64,000 nt of DNA from Zopfochytrium polystomum (taxonomy: Eukaryota; Chytridiomycota; Chytridiomycetes; Chytridiales; Chytridiaceae). Shown in pieces: positions 56,001 to 64,000 of the stretch (positions are counted from its first letter, which is position 1; the number at the start of each line of letters is the position of its first letter). A program made the position numbers and the translations under genes. Location: positions 62,001 to 126,000 of the forward strand of contig JAIVFJ010000122.1 in assembly GCA_025765615.1 (NCBI GenBank), in the 5' to 3' direction. Below the pieces are notes generated by a model. It was given only the letters and a program-made list of their open reading frames with translations. It did not search any database and was not told the origin of the DNA.

Positions 56001-58333
56001 TCTTCCACAACCAGTTGCCAATGTTTTTCACCATGGTGTCCACGTGCGGGCAGTGGGACAGCATCAGTGTGTAAACGACCAAGCAGTGTGGTGTTTGGTC
56101 TGGAAGTGGAGTGGATAGGCGAAGCTTTCAATTTCCCAACATCACATGTCACGCAGGGAATGTCATGAATGAGGAAAAATGAATGACCAACTTTATTCAG
56201 ATTTGACCAAGTACGCTTCAAAGAAGATAAAGACAGGTGACCAAATTTCTTGTGAAGAGCTCGGACTGCTTCAATGTTCTGAGGGTTTGGTAAAGGGTCT
56301 GGGTCAGTTTGACTTAAAGTTGGAGTTGCAGTTTGCAAAGGAGCAGTTTGCTGTTGCGACTCACCTGGGGCGTCCCCCGAAGGAGTCGGCGCGTCCCTTC
56401 CAAGTTCTGCCCTGTCGAGACCAGTATGTCCCGTCAGAAGAGAAGGGTCCACAACATAAACATTTCCTGTGTCCCTGTGAGCAATGGTAAAGTCTGAACC
56501 ATGTACCCGAGGGTGCAATAGGGCTGTGTCTGCTGTGAAAGTCACGTTGTGACCTGTCTGCCGCACGATTTGCTGAACTGAGAGTAGAGTGTCTGAGAAC
56601 TCTGGCACATAGAGCGAGTTCCTCATGATGAGAGCTCTTCCGTTAACGAACAGGGTGAAGTCGCCCACTCCAGTGGCAGTTGTAAAGCCGTCAGCTGTTT
56701 TGATCTGCTGGGAGGTGGGCCGCAAGTTTGTGAAGTGCTCTTCGCAAGGCGACATTGTCCTGGAAGCCCCAGAGTCAAGGATGACCTGGTGTGGGTTGCC
56801 GCCAGCAAGTCTTGCCATCAGCGCAGTCTCATAGATGCGGCGGTAGGTGACGTTGCGGTAGAGGAAACGTCCAGATTCGTACATCACTTTGTAGCCGACG
56901 TTTGAGACAATGTTGTCAGTGATCCAGTCTGGATCCATTCTGCCGTCAAGAAGTGTAACTGTGAGTTCCACTTCAAATTCCTCCTCCACCTCAACGGCCT
57001 GGCATGTTCCAATTTCAAACTCCCGTGCCGCAAGTGCCCTTTCTACTGAAAGGAAGTCGTCTAGAGCTGATGTGTCTGCAAGGCGCGCAGCACCCTCAGT
57101 ACTGAACTCCAACATTTCGACGTCTTCTGCTTCAGTAGGCGGTGGTGGAGTATCCATCCTGTAGCATTTGTGGGGAGGAGAATCCTCAGAGGCTGCGCAA
57201 GAGGCTTGGTGGTGTTCTTTAGCAGCCACCTCACGTGCAATCTTGGCAGTCTCAGTAGCTTTCTTGGAATCAGCTGGCGTGGCCTTGGCTTCTTTGGCGT
57301 GTGCAGGCTGCTTGCCCTTGGCCTTCTTTGCAGGGCGAGCCGGCTCTGACTTCCCGTGAGGGAACTTGAGGCATTCCTCGCGAGAGTGTGAGACCCAGAT
57401 TCCATGAAGGTCACAAGTAGGCTTGCCGTTGAGTGCCTCACCGATCTTGCGCTTCTTTGTTGCCACTGAGGTCTTTGCTGAAGCAGCTGTTTCCATCTCA
57501 GAAGTGCCGTGGTGAGCAGAGTGTCTGCTGTTCTTCTCTTTGCTTTGCTGGTACAGCGTGTGGCAGTTTGTCAACTCCTTGACGAGGTCGCTGGTGTTGG
57601 CGTAGCCTGACAGCCCCTTGAGAAGATTTTGACGAACGCCAGAGAAGATTTCATGTCCAGGCAGCGTTTCCCTTGCTTTGTGGATGATGGCAGAACGCAG
57701 GATGTTTGTCACACCCCTGCAAGTGGTGGCAGTACATTTGAAATGCTTTGGCCAATCCGTGACCAGTGTGGTCAGAGTGGTGTACCACTCCTGGACTGCC
57801 GGACCAGAGTCTCTGGGTTTTGCCAAACGACTGTAAGTCGCAAGCCACTTGTCCTGCTGTGAACCAGTGTGGTCCTGCAGGGCGTACTTGTCATTGAGCC
57901 ACTTGTACCGATCAGCGCAGTTGGTGATGTTTGCTGCATTCATGGAGCGCACATCCTCGATGCGCGAGCAGGAGTCGAGGGTAGCAACCGCCTTGTCGTG
58001 TTGGGCCTCAAGCTCCCTGTAGGTCTTGTGTTCTTGGCGTATACCAGTGTGGTACTTGTCAAGGGCAGCGTGGTGCAGACGGTACATCTCACTGTACGCA
58101 GCCTTGGCCTCCGCCGTTGCAGAGGATTCAGGGGGAGAACCAATACTGGGAGGAGCAGCGCCGATGCCGACCTTGGTGCAGTGCTCGTTGAACGTACCGA
58201 AGTAATCAGGCTTGAGGAAGCTGGCAACAAGATTGTATGCCATGACCGGCTTGATGACTTCTTCCACATGCAGTTCCCAAGCCTGGTAGCCGTAAGAAGA
58301 GAAGCGGACAGCCTTGGGGGTCGAAGAAGACAT
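53072..58333 (-). CDS. Copia-B gag-pol polyprotein, open but with altered integrase
   Basis: 1753 codons from ATG 58333 (MSSSTPKAVRFSSYGYQ); upstream in-frame codons fall in the LTR and are ignored. Domains with approximate residues: gag with a C-x2-H-x5-H-x4-C knuckle near 305 (CDLHGIWVSHSREEC); protease DSGAS at 519; integrase zinc finger HKKFGH...CVTC (680-740); integrase core 750-870 with the Glu of NGLVERQ near 855; RT with YVDD near 1390; RNase H with YADASYAEED near 1585 and DNRSTIAIA near 1660. It would make virus-like particles, cDNA and integration. About 45 codons of the integrase core (55955-55818) are read out of frame relative to the decayed copy, because of a two-base and a one-base insertion, and the second catalytic Asp (CDRGE in that copy) is lost. 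RT and RNase H motifs are intact. Confidence 0.93.
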   Translation of the reverse strand: MSSSTPKAVRFSSYGYQAWELHVEEVIKPVMAYNLVASFLKPDYFGTFNEHCTKVGIGAAPPSIGSPPESSATAEAKAAYSEMYRLHHAALDKYHTGIRQEHKTYRELEAQHDKAVATLDSCSRIEDVRSMNAANITNCADRYKWLNDKYALQDHTGSQQDKWLATYSRLAKPRDSGPAVQEWYTTLTTLVTDWPKHFKCTATTCRGVTNILRSAIIHKARETLPGHEIFSGVRQNLLKGLSGYANTSDLVKELTNCHTLYQQSKEKNSRHSAHHGTSEMETAASAKTSVATKKRKIGEALNGKPTCDLHGIWVSHSREECLKFPHGKSEPARPAKKAKGKQPAHAKEAKATPADSKKATETAKIAREVAAKEHHQASCAASEDSPPHKCYRMDTPPPPTEAEDVEMLEFSTEGAARLADTSALDDFLSVERALAAREFEIGTCQAVEVEEEFEVELTVTLLDGRMDPDWITDNIVSNVGYKVMYESGRFLYRNVTYRRIYETALMARLAGGNPHQVILDSGASRTMSPCEEHFTNLRPTSQQIKTADGFTTATGVGDFTLFVNGRALIMRNSLYVPEFSDTLLSVQQIVRQTGHNVTFTADTALLHPRVHGSDFTIAHRDTGNVYVVDPSLLTGHTGLDRAELGRDAPTPSGDAPGESQQQTAPLQTATPTLSQTDPDPLPNPQNIEAVRALHKKFGHLSLSSLKRTWSNLNKVGHSFFLIHDIPCVTCDVGKLKASPIHSTSRPNTTLLGRLHTDAVPLPARGHHGEKHWQLVVEESTRWLDIEFLNSLSDCARQDSGLRSKGLNNNMANISHLCAVTGGKSSKMENSKLGPILGIPPIVLEPSPAFTKEFNGLVERQVNTLKDMAHCMLLESRLPHSFFVYAVRYAAYIKNRVYHSYTKKTPYEAWYGEKPNVDHIRTFGCLVIHRIPKEKRTLKHPDKGAPGIFLGYKGNTLPVVYDLKTQRISEHFHVSFHENVFPGIVRNWRQFLHDSRLKEWGPVQPTAQDFQYLSTSLHTPAMSTDPDVAHPDALSDSQEDDVPPAESQGGDLQPGMLYDASDSEPESIPDEEEIPPRERSTSPDILALPESTGEATNPPIIPREPSGLRDYLALKANLCKLRTKPSIATSPSTYSRKTLRALTARIRKLRIARGQFRELYQTLKAYTVLEPEEVTAYPTERIHQRDLPPLPASHKEAMRSPFAKYWKAAQLSEINSITSKHVWDLVARPKGRKILKPKWVFAYKFDSEGYLERFKARLVGRGYTQIFGQDYNETFSPVVRSSSIRAILAISLLFDLILAGLDVETAYLNAKLDIENFMEQPEGFEISGADGILLVCLLRKSLYGLHQSGRQWYKTIRDFLVEIGFTQLKTDHCVFVQRHPDGKVKTIITLYVDDILIFSHTEEEIAKILSLIKSKFKIREDLNPKVAVGIQVEKIKDGIFIGQKNYTQHVLEEANYWCDDEGLPVKIKATPMSTTWMHDVDSGKLPQKESEYFRSTLMQLAYLANLTRPDIAYAVNTLAQYQSTPTHSDTLALDRLLRYVRATWDHGLFYQKGDSQMTCITNATLPEVEKAAGISYPEWDEPHGYADASYAEEDGRKSRSGHVFMLCGGAITWYSKKQSVVALSSTEAEYFSLTEAIKEAIWLRMLFQELGMDLNKPTTVFEDNRSTIAIAMNPIHHGRVKHFDVRLHFIRDHLEKKEVQLIHCPTDMMIADLLTKALPAAQHAKLASLMGICSLADLQGVSVVPTLKSAQRLV

Positions 58334-58546
58334 GCTAGGTAGCGGCTTGGTGGACCAGTGGACTTGTTTAGAGCGGTAGCCCTTTTCTTGTAGAGAGCCA
58401 AGAGCCCTTTGTTGCCTTAAAGTAGCTGGTGAGCCGGTGCTCACAGACAGGTTGGTCTTGTTTAGAGTCAGAAACCCTTTTCTTGTAAGCGCAGCAGGGC
58501 CCTGTTCGAGCGTACAAGTGTGGCCGACGGCTTGTAGGTAGCTTTG

Positions 58547-59788
58547 TGATGAAATCCCACCCAGGACTGGAGGGACTTGGTGTGTGTGGGGATGAAGAGA
58601 GAGAGAGAGAGAGAGAGAGCAGTGATGATGGAAAAGGGAGAGGAGTGAGAGGATGTAGAGAGGAGAGAGGAGTGAGTGGGCAGAGATGGAAGAGAGAGCA
58701 AATGGAGGAAGAGAGATTGGCTTGTTTTGCACTGGATTCTGTCAAAGCAGCAAGGAGGGGGTTGGATTCCCTTTTTTTTGATCTCTGTGAGAGGTTGCTG
58801 CTTTTATACTCCTGCAGGTTGGAGCCATCAGAAAACAGAGGGAGCAGTGGCCTGCACAGAGCAGGCCACAGAAATGAGATAAAACAGGCTGAGCACCAAT
58901 CCCCAGCCTGGGCTAAGTACCCATTCAGGGCTGAGTACCACCCAGTGCTGGGCATCACTCAGGGCTGAGCACCACCCAGGGCTGAGTACCAGCCTGGGCT
59001 GAGCACCACCCAGGGCTGAGTACCTAGACTGGGCTGTGCACCACCCAGGGCTAAGTACCAGCCAGGGCTGAGTACCACCTTGGGCTGAGCACTTTGTCTG
59101 GGCTGAGTACCACCAGGAACCAATTTACAGCTTGTTTGAGAAACAGTTGCTTGTAAATTGGTTTGGTTGTTTCCAAATCAGGAAGCTTGTTTGGGAAACA
59201 AGCCGCTTTTTTCCTTGTTTTTAGAAATCCAATGATTGGTGCAATCTCTGGTGAGCTCAGTTTTTATCTCACTTTTAGAAATGCAGTGATTGGTGCAATC
59301 CCTGATTCCTAAATGCCTGTTGCATTGCTCAGATTGCACAGCACAGCAGGAAAGCTGGAATTCCAGATCAGGAAAGCGGAATTCCGGTGCAGAGAGAGGA
59401 ATTCCAGATCAGGAAGCGGAATTCCGATGCAGATGCGGAATTCCGAGGAGCGGAATTCCGATGCAGAGAGCGGAATTCCGGAGCATTGGGCAGTGGTACA
59501 CTGCTTCTGCATGCTTGCTGTGCTGTGTTACATGTGCAGAGTGCGTAGTTTGAGCGTTTTTGTGCATGTTCTAATTGCATTGTTCCTACCGGTAGGATGA
59601 ACAAAGCTAGAACAACAGCCGCCTTTGCCTATCTCTTTTTATTGAGAACAGATTAGCCCTTCCGAGCGCCCCATTCAAGTATTGAATCTACTGAGCCCTT
59701 CAAACACCCCATCCAATGTGATTGGATGGAGTTCTCAAAGGGATCATCAGTAACGGGCGTAGTGTACCCCGTGGGTCGAATCTCAACA
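58547..59788 (-). repeat. Copia-B 5' LTR
   Basis: 1242 bases, TG...CA, very similar to the 3' LTR apart from tandem-unit number and small indels such as CCTTTTTTTTG at 58770. The leader between it and the gag ATG (58546-58334) shows no primer-binding site that I can assign to a tRNA. Confidence 0.92.
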
Positions 59789-60557
59789 CTTGCTTACCTT
59801 GCAAACTTGACGCACCCTGACATTGCGTATGCTGTGAATACACTTGCACAATACCAGTCTGCTCCAACCCATTCAGATTCCCTTGCGCTTGACAGATTGC
59901 TGCGATATGTCCGCGCTACCTGGGATCATGGACTTTTCTACCAGAAGGGAGACTCCCAGATGACATGCATCACCAATGCAATGCTCCCAGAGGTAGAGAA
60001 AGCTGCGGGTATTTCTTACCCAGAGTGGGATGAACCACATGGCTACGCTGATGCCAGCTATGCTGAAGAGGATGGACGCAAGTTGAGGTCAGGGCATGTG
60101 TTCATGCTTTGCGGGGGGTGCTATTACGCGGTACAGCAAGAAACAATCAGTTGTCGCTTTGTCCTCAACTGAGGCGGAATACTTCTCCCTTACTGAGGCC
60201 ATCAAAGAGGCAATCTGGCTACGAATGCTCTTCCAGGAGCTGGGTATTGATTTAAATAAGCCCACTACTGTTTTTGAAGACAATCGTTCAACCATAGCTA
60301 TTGCTATGAATCCAATACACTATGGCCGGGTCAAACACTTTGACGTGAGGTTGCATTTCATACGGGACCACTTGGAGAAAAAGGAGGTTCAACTCATTCA
60401 TTGCCCAACGGACATGATGATTGCCGACCTTCTCACCAAAGCTCTTCCTGCAGCTCAACATGCAAAGCTTGCATCACTGATGGGAATTTGCAGTCTCGCC
60501 GACCTCCAAGGTGTAAGCGTGGTGCCCACGCTCAAATCAGCACAACACTTAGTCTAA
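59789..60557 (+). pseudogene. Copia-B RNase H fragment (plus), frameshifted
   Basis: Starts abruptly in LAYLANLTHPDIAYAVNTLA directly at the neighbouring LTR end. It runs to a frameshift in the G run at 60113-60118 and continues in the next frame through STEAEYFSLTEAI and DNRSTIAIAMNP to the pol stop at 60557. It represents about the last 250 residues of pol and belongs with the LTR at 60722-61813. Confidence 0.88.
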
Positions 60558-60579
60558 AGGCTCTCTCTGGCTTCTCCAG

Positions 60580-60646
60580 CTACACTTGTGGGTTCATGCA
60601 GGTTTTCACAAGTGTAGGGGGGTGCATGGGTGGGTTCGAGTCCCAC
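60580..60646 (+). other. Hairpin plus T-arm-like element, plus-oriented copy
   Basis: Stem 60580-60590 with 60607-60617, then GTGGGTTCGAGTCCCAC at 60630-60646. Same arrangement and distance from the pol stop as in the minus-oriented element at 52983-53049. Confidence 0.5.
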
Positions 60647-60721
60647 TGCTTGGCTGGCATTGTTGGACAGCCATGTACTCCAGGAGAAACAGTTGCCCCC
60701 TCTCTTTCTATTGCGGGGGTG

Positions 60722-61813
60722 TGTTGAGATTCGACCCACGGGGTACACTACGCCCGTTACTGATGATCCCTTTGAGAACTCCATCCAATCACATTGGATG
60801 GGGTGTTTGAAGGGCTCAGTAGATTCAATACTTGAATGGGGCGCTCGGAAGGGCTAATCTGTTCTCAATAAAAAGAGATAGGCAAAGGCGGCTGTTGTTC
60901 TAGCTTTGTTCATCCTACCGGTAGGAACAATGCAATTAGAACATGCACAAAAACGCTCAAACTACGCACTCTGCACATGTAACACAGCACAGCAAGCATG
61001 CAGAAGCAGTGTACCACTGCCCAATGCTCCGGAATTCCGCTCTCTGCATCGGAATTCCGCTTCCTGATGTGCTGTGCAATTTGAGCAATGCAACAGGCAT
61101 TTAGGAATCAGGGATTGCACCAATCAATGCATTTCTAAAAGTGAGATAAAAACTGAGCTCACCAGAGATTGCACCAATCATTGGATTTCTAAAAACAAGG
61201 AAAAAAGCGGCTTGTTTCCCAAACAAGCTTCCTGATTTGGAAACTACCAAACCAATTTACAAGCAACTGTTTCTCAAACAAGCTGTAAATTGGTTCCTGG
61301 TGGTACTCAGCCCAGACAAAGTGCTCAGCCCAAGGTGGTACTCAGCCCTGGCTGGTACTTAGCCCTGGGTGGTGCTCAGCCCAGGATGGTGCTCAGCCCA
61401 GGCTGGTATTCAGCCCTGAGTGATGCCCAGCACTGGGTGATACTCAGCCCTGAATGGGTACTTAGCCCAGGCTGGGGATTGGTGCTCAGCCTGTTTTATC
61501 TCATTTCTGTGGCCTGCTCTGTGCAGCCCACTGCTCCCTCTGTTTTCTGATGGCTCCAACCTGCAGGAGTATAAAAGCAGCAACCTCTCACAGAGATCAA
61601 AAAAGGAATCCAATCCCCTCCTTGCTGCTTTAACAGAATCCAGTGCAAAACAAGCCAATCTCTCTTCCTCCATTTGCTCTCTTTTCCATCTCTGCCCACT
61701 CACTCCTCTCTCCTCTCTCCATCCTCTCACTCCTCTCCCTTTTCCATCATCACTGCTCTCTCTTCATCCCCCACACACACCAAGTCCCTCCAGTCCTGGG
61801 TGGGATTTCATCA
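60722..61813 (+). repeat. Copia-B 3' LTR (plus orientation)
   Basis: TGTTGAGATTCGACCCACGG to GGGATTTCATCA, 1092 bases, with only two GGAATTCC units. The shorter tandem block explains most of the length difference from the other LTRs. Confidence 0.9.
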
Positions 61814-62170
61814 ATCATTGGCTGTGTATGGTGCCCAGAAAGTCAGAGTCTGCAGCAGCAGATCCAGCACTGTGATGTTCCTCCTCGCCTGCTCCACGCT
61901 TGGGACGCACTCAGGGTGGTCCGACTCCAGGAGGCGGCGCACACCTGAACACTCCAAGGCATGGTTCCTGTCCAGCTCAGCATCACACTTCTTGCACTTC
62001 TGCTGATAGGCCATACGACCACCCATCCACGCCACAAGGCATCTCAACCACCTCCTGTTAAACATTGCACCAGAACGAACCACCTGGCAGGGCCCCCGGT
62101 GAGGGGGGACCACCAGGGGTGCCGCCACTCCAGTCAAGCTGGCCTTTTCCTTGTACTTCTCAAGTGACAC
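61814..62170 (-). pseudogene. Retroelement C-terminal zinc-finger remnant
   Basis: A minus-strand frame to about 61811 contains CKKCDAELDRNHALECSG (C-x2-C-x8-H-x4-C), the pattern found downstream of RT in many non-LTR elements, preceded by a basic helical stretch (FNRRWLRCLVAWMGGRM). No RT domain is next to it. The Copia-B LTR truncates its 3' side. Confidence 0.4.
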
Positions 62171-62299
62171 AGTGTGGATAACCCTAACTTATTCCAAGCA
62201 TCCTCCATCTAATTGGCAATACAGTGCCGGTGATCATCTTTCACTTATCCCTAGAATCCTCCCCCCCTAAGTGGAAGATGATGTTTGATGTTGTACTGG

Positions 62300-62465
62300 G
62301 CGCTGGCTTGTGCTGATGACAAATACTCCGAGTATTAAGTGGAACGGAAACCCAGTGTCAACAGTTTTCCTCCCCCTCTGCTCAAGCAGATAATATATTA
62401 GAGGTTTTTACCCTGTGCCGGTCACGCTTGCCTAGCAACCACTCAGAATAGACTGTTTACAAAAT
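62300..62465 (+). repeat. Dispersed repeat R2, copy 3
   Basis: Matches the 7490-7640 part of copy 1 (GACAAATACTCCGAGTATTAAG; CACGCTTGCCTAGCAAC) and its end CAGAATAGACTGTTTAC. Confidence 0.75.
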
Positions 62466-63114
62466 GGTTGGAGGATTGTTAAACTACTCAACCAGTCCTT
62501 GTTCTATCAATGAATGGACCGCAAATTGTCTTTGGCTGAAGTGCTGAAGTTATGTGAGAAAAGATAAAGAGAGGCTTAGCTTGATGTAACAGAGTCCAAA
62601 GTTAAGAGGAAATTGCACAAGGTTGCCATGGTCGTGAGAGTTGGCACTTGCACAACTATTGGTCATCCCAATCACTAATATGTTTGATGGTGAGAGTTTC
62701 AGTGTGGTTGAAAACACTCTGATCTCAAAAGGTGGCCATGTCAATGATAATTGTATCAGGGAATCCAGAAATTGAACCGCCGACTCCATGGGTTGATAGA
62801 CAAGGAAAACACCATATCATTAATTCCTAATTTGTTATGCCCTGTTGAAAATGAGTAAGTATTATTAAAAGGGCACAGGGACAGTTGTTAGAGGTGCAGG
62901 TCTCCAAAAACTAAAATGCCTGTGTTGATGTTCATGGAATGATGAATCATTACTGACAGGAGACTGCATGGCTGAATGTTGAGAGGATAAAGGCAGTTAC
63001 TTTGATGCATATCAAGAGCGAAGAGCAAGACACTTAGCAGATTGATTATTAGTTGATGGAGCAAGTTGGTTTTTGAGGACTTCTGCTGCTTGTTGTTCAA
63101 TCAATATGACGAGG
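62466..63114. other. Unassigned segment
   Basis: No recognised gene. It may be heavily decayed Copia-A internal sequence, because clear gag begins to its right in the minus orientation, but I could not align it. Confidence 0.35.
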
Positions 63115-63818
63115 CAGATAACCAGGATAGTAATAGTTGGTGTGGTGATTTCTGGTGCAGTAGTAGCCGAGTGATTGTTGCTTGATCAGCCAGCTCGATG
63201 TGTTGCTTATCATAGTTGTTTTGTCAAACAGGTTTTTGAAGAGTGAGAATAGTTTGGCTAAACTTGTTATCTAAGGAGCTGGGTTGCCAACAACAAGAAA
63301 AACTTTTCCTTTTCCCATATCCAACAGGCTTTGGCCCAGTGAGCCAACAAAGATTCAAACAACTTTTTGGAAAGGGCAAATAAGATGGAGAAGTTCTCCA
63401 GCTGCTGATTTTGCAAAGCTGTCGACTCGATTTTACGCTTCAGTGAATTGGGTAATGAAGGCATCTGAGGCTTCAGTTGGTTCCATTTTGATGCATTCAA
63501 AGTTGTCAATGATCTCCTTTGCAAGTCCCTGGTCTGCTGTGCAGCAAATTATTTCTAATTTGCCAACCAATTTGTAAGCAAGGTTTCGACCAGGTGTGAT
63601 TTGGGTGAGAAGGGTTTCTCTGGTCCATGAGGTGGAGGCACCAATTGGAATCTCTGTCCTTGGAATGGCCCATCTCTGATGAGATAGGTTCCAGTGTTGC
63701 GGAGGTCTAGTGGATCAACTGTATCATTCTGCTCCGCATTGATGTAACTTGTGTCAATGCAGTGGCGTAAGTTGATATTTTTGTTGGAGAGTTCTGTTGG
63801 TTGAGTCAGTAGTCATGT
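63115..63818 (-). pseudogene. Copia-A gag (minus), decayed
   Basis: ATG at 63818 followed by a deletion, then frames equal to the gag at 25700-26360 (IDTSYINAEQNDTVDPLDL; KASDAFITQFTEA; PAP-ITSLAKL). Stops and frameshifts throughout. The sequence from 63819 to the window end matches the leader at 25440-25620 in reverse, so the element extends beyond the window. Confidence 0.8.
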
Positions 63819-64000
63819 TGTTTTCTCAGGACGATTATGTGTGCCAAGTTTGAAAGGATTTCGTTGGATTTTGGTGTGTTGTGAAGGTGGTGTTGCAGCA
63901 GATGAAAAGTTGGTTTGTTAGCTTGGTGTGTGTCAGGTAGTGGGGTGGTCGTTGTCTCCAATTGGGGACAAAAAATCAAAAATTAATGGTGAGGGTTGGA

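Larger units (their letters stand above)
51684..59788 (-). mobile_element. Copia-B: near-complete Ty1/Copia element
   Basis: Minus orientation: 5' LTR 59788-58547, leader, single gag-pol frame 58333-53072, short 3' untranslated part with hairpin/T-arm, polypurine GCGGGGGTG next to the 3' LTR 52907-51684. LTR ends are TGTTGAG and TTTCATCA. The flanking pentamers (CATTT, CTTGC) do not match, so the element's borders arose by recombination or deletion, not simple insertion. Confidence 0.92.

Noticed and set aside
58334..58732. Upstream extension of the Copia-B frame into the LTR
   Set aside because: The added residues are Ser/Leu low complexity encoded by LTR and leader sequence; the conserved gag begins at 58333.

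Overview
The window is nuclear DNA from a eukaryote, most probably a fungus. A zoosporic or other early-diverging lineage would fit, but I cannot fix the taxon. Evidence: short GT-AG introns, GC-rich coding exons, a proteinase K-type S8 protease with an I9 propeptide, an Sdd3/C05D11.1-type M16 peptidase, an IFA38-type ketoacyl reductase, LSM2, a three-KH RNA-binding protein, and an augmin subunit 8/QWRF-like protein. About half of the sequence is transposon-derived.

Layout. 1-4.75 kb: decayed Ty3/Gypsy 3' half with LTR, a dispersed repeat (R1) and a Copia-A LTR fragment. 4.75-7.23 kb: a sharply AT-rich island, unlike its surroundings, with two covarying hairpins, tandem RING-finger genes and small membrane proteins; I suspect a viral or plasmid-like origin. 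7.4-8.8 kb: dispersed repeats R2 and R3. 10.1-12.1 kb: KH-domain gene. 12.6-13.7 kb: repeats, including a solo LTR with a target-site duplication. 14.2-16.3 kb: five-exon subtilase. 16.4-18.8 kb: microsatellites, a dense heat-shock-element array and a reverse-transcriptase relic. 18.9-19.8 kb: LSM2. 20.5-23.7 kb: augmin-like gene. 24.8-31.1 kb: Copia-A element with both LTRs and a likely spliceosomal intron in pol. 31.1-37.5 kb: decayed Copia-B. 37.6-41.8 kb: seven-exon M16 peptidase. 42.2-43.2 kb: ketoacyl-CoA reductase. 43.7-46.4 kb: repeats and a NACHT ATPase remnant. 46.4-50.8 kb: scrambled Copia-A pieces in both orientations. 50.8-61.8 kb: Copia-B cluster with one long open gag-pol flanked by full LTRs and inverted partial copies. 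61.8-64 kb: relics and a further Copia-A gag.

The cellular genes (RNA processing, secreted proteolysis, microtubule branching, mitochondrial or cytosolic peptidase, fatty-acid elongation) are unrelated housekeeping genes, not a pathway cluster. The coherent systems here are the mobile elements: Gypsy (chromodomain integrase), Copia-A (LTR 229-239 bp, pol intron), Copia-B (LTR about 1.23 kb, with a hairpin plus T-arm-like element before the 3' LTR), and the AT-rich island. Gene models were drawn by reading splice sites and family motifs by eye; no database search was run.
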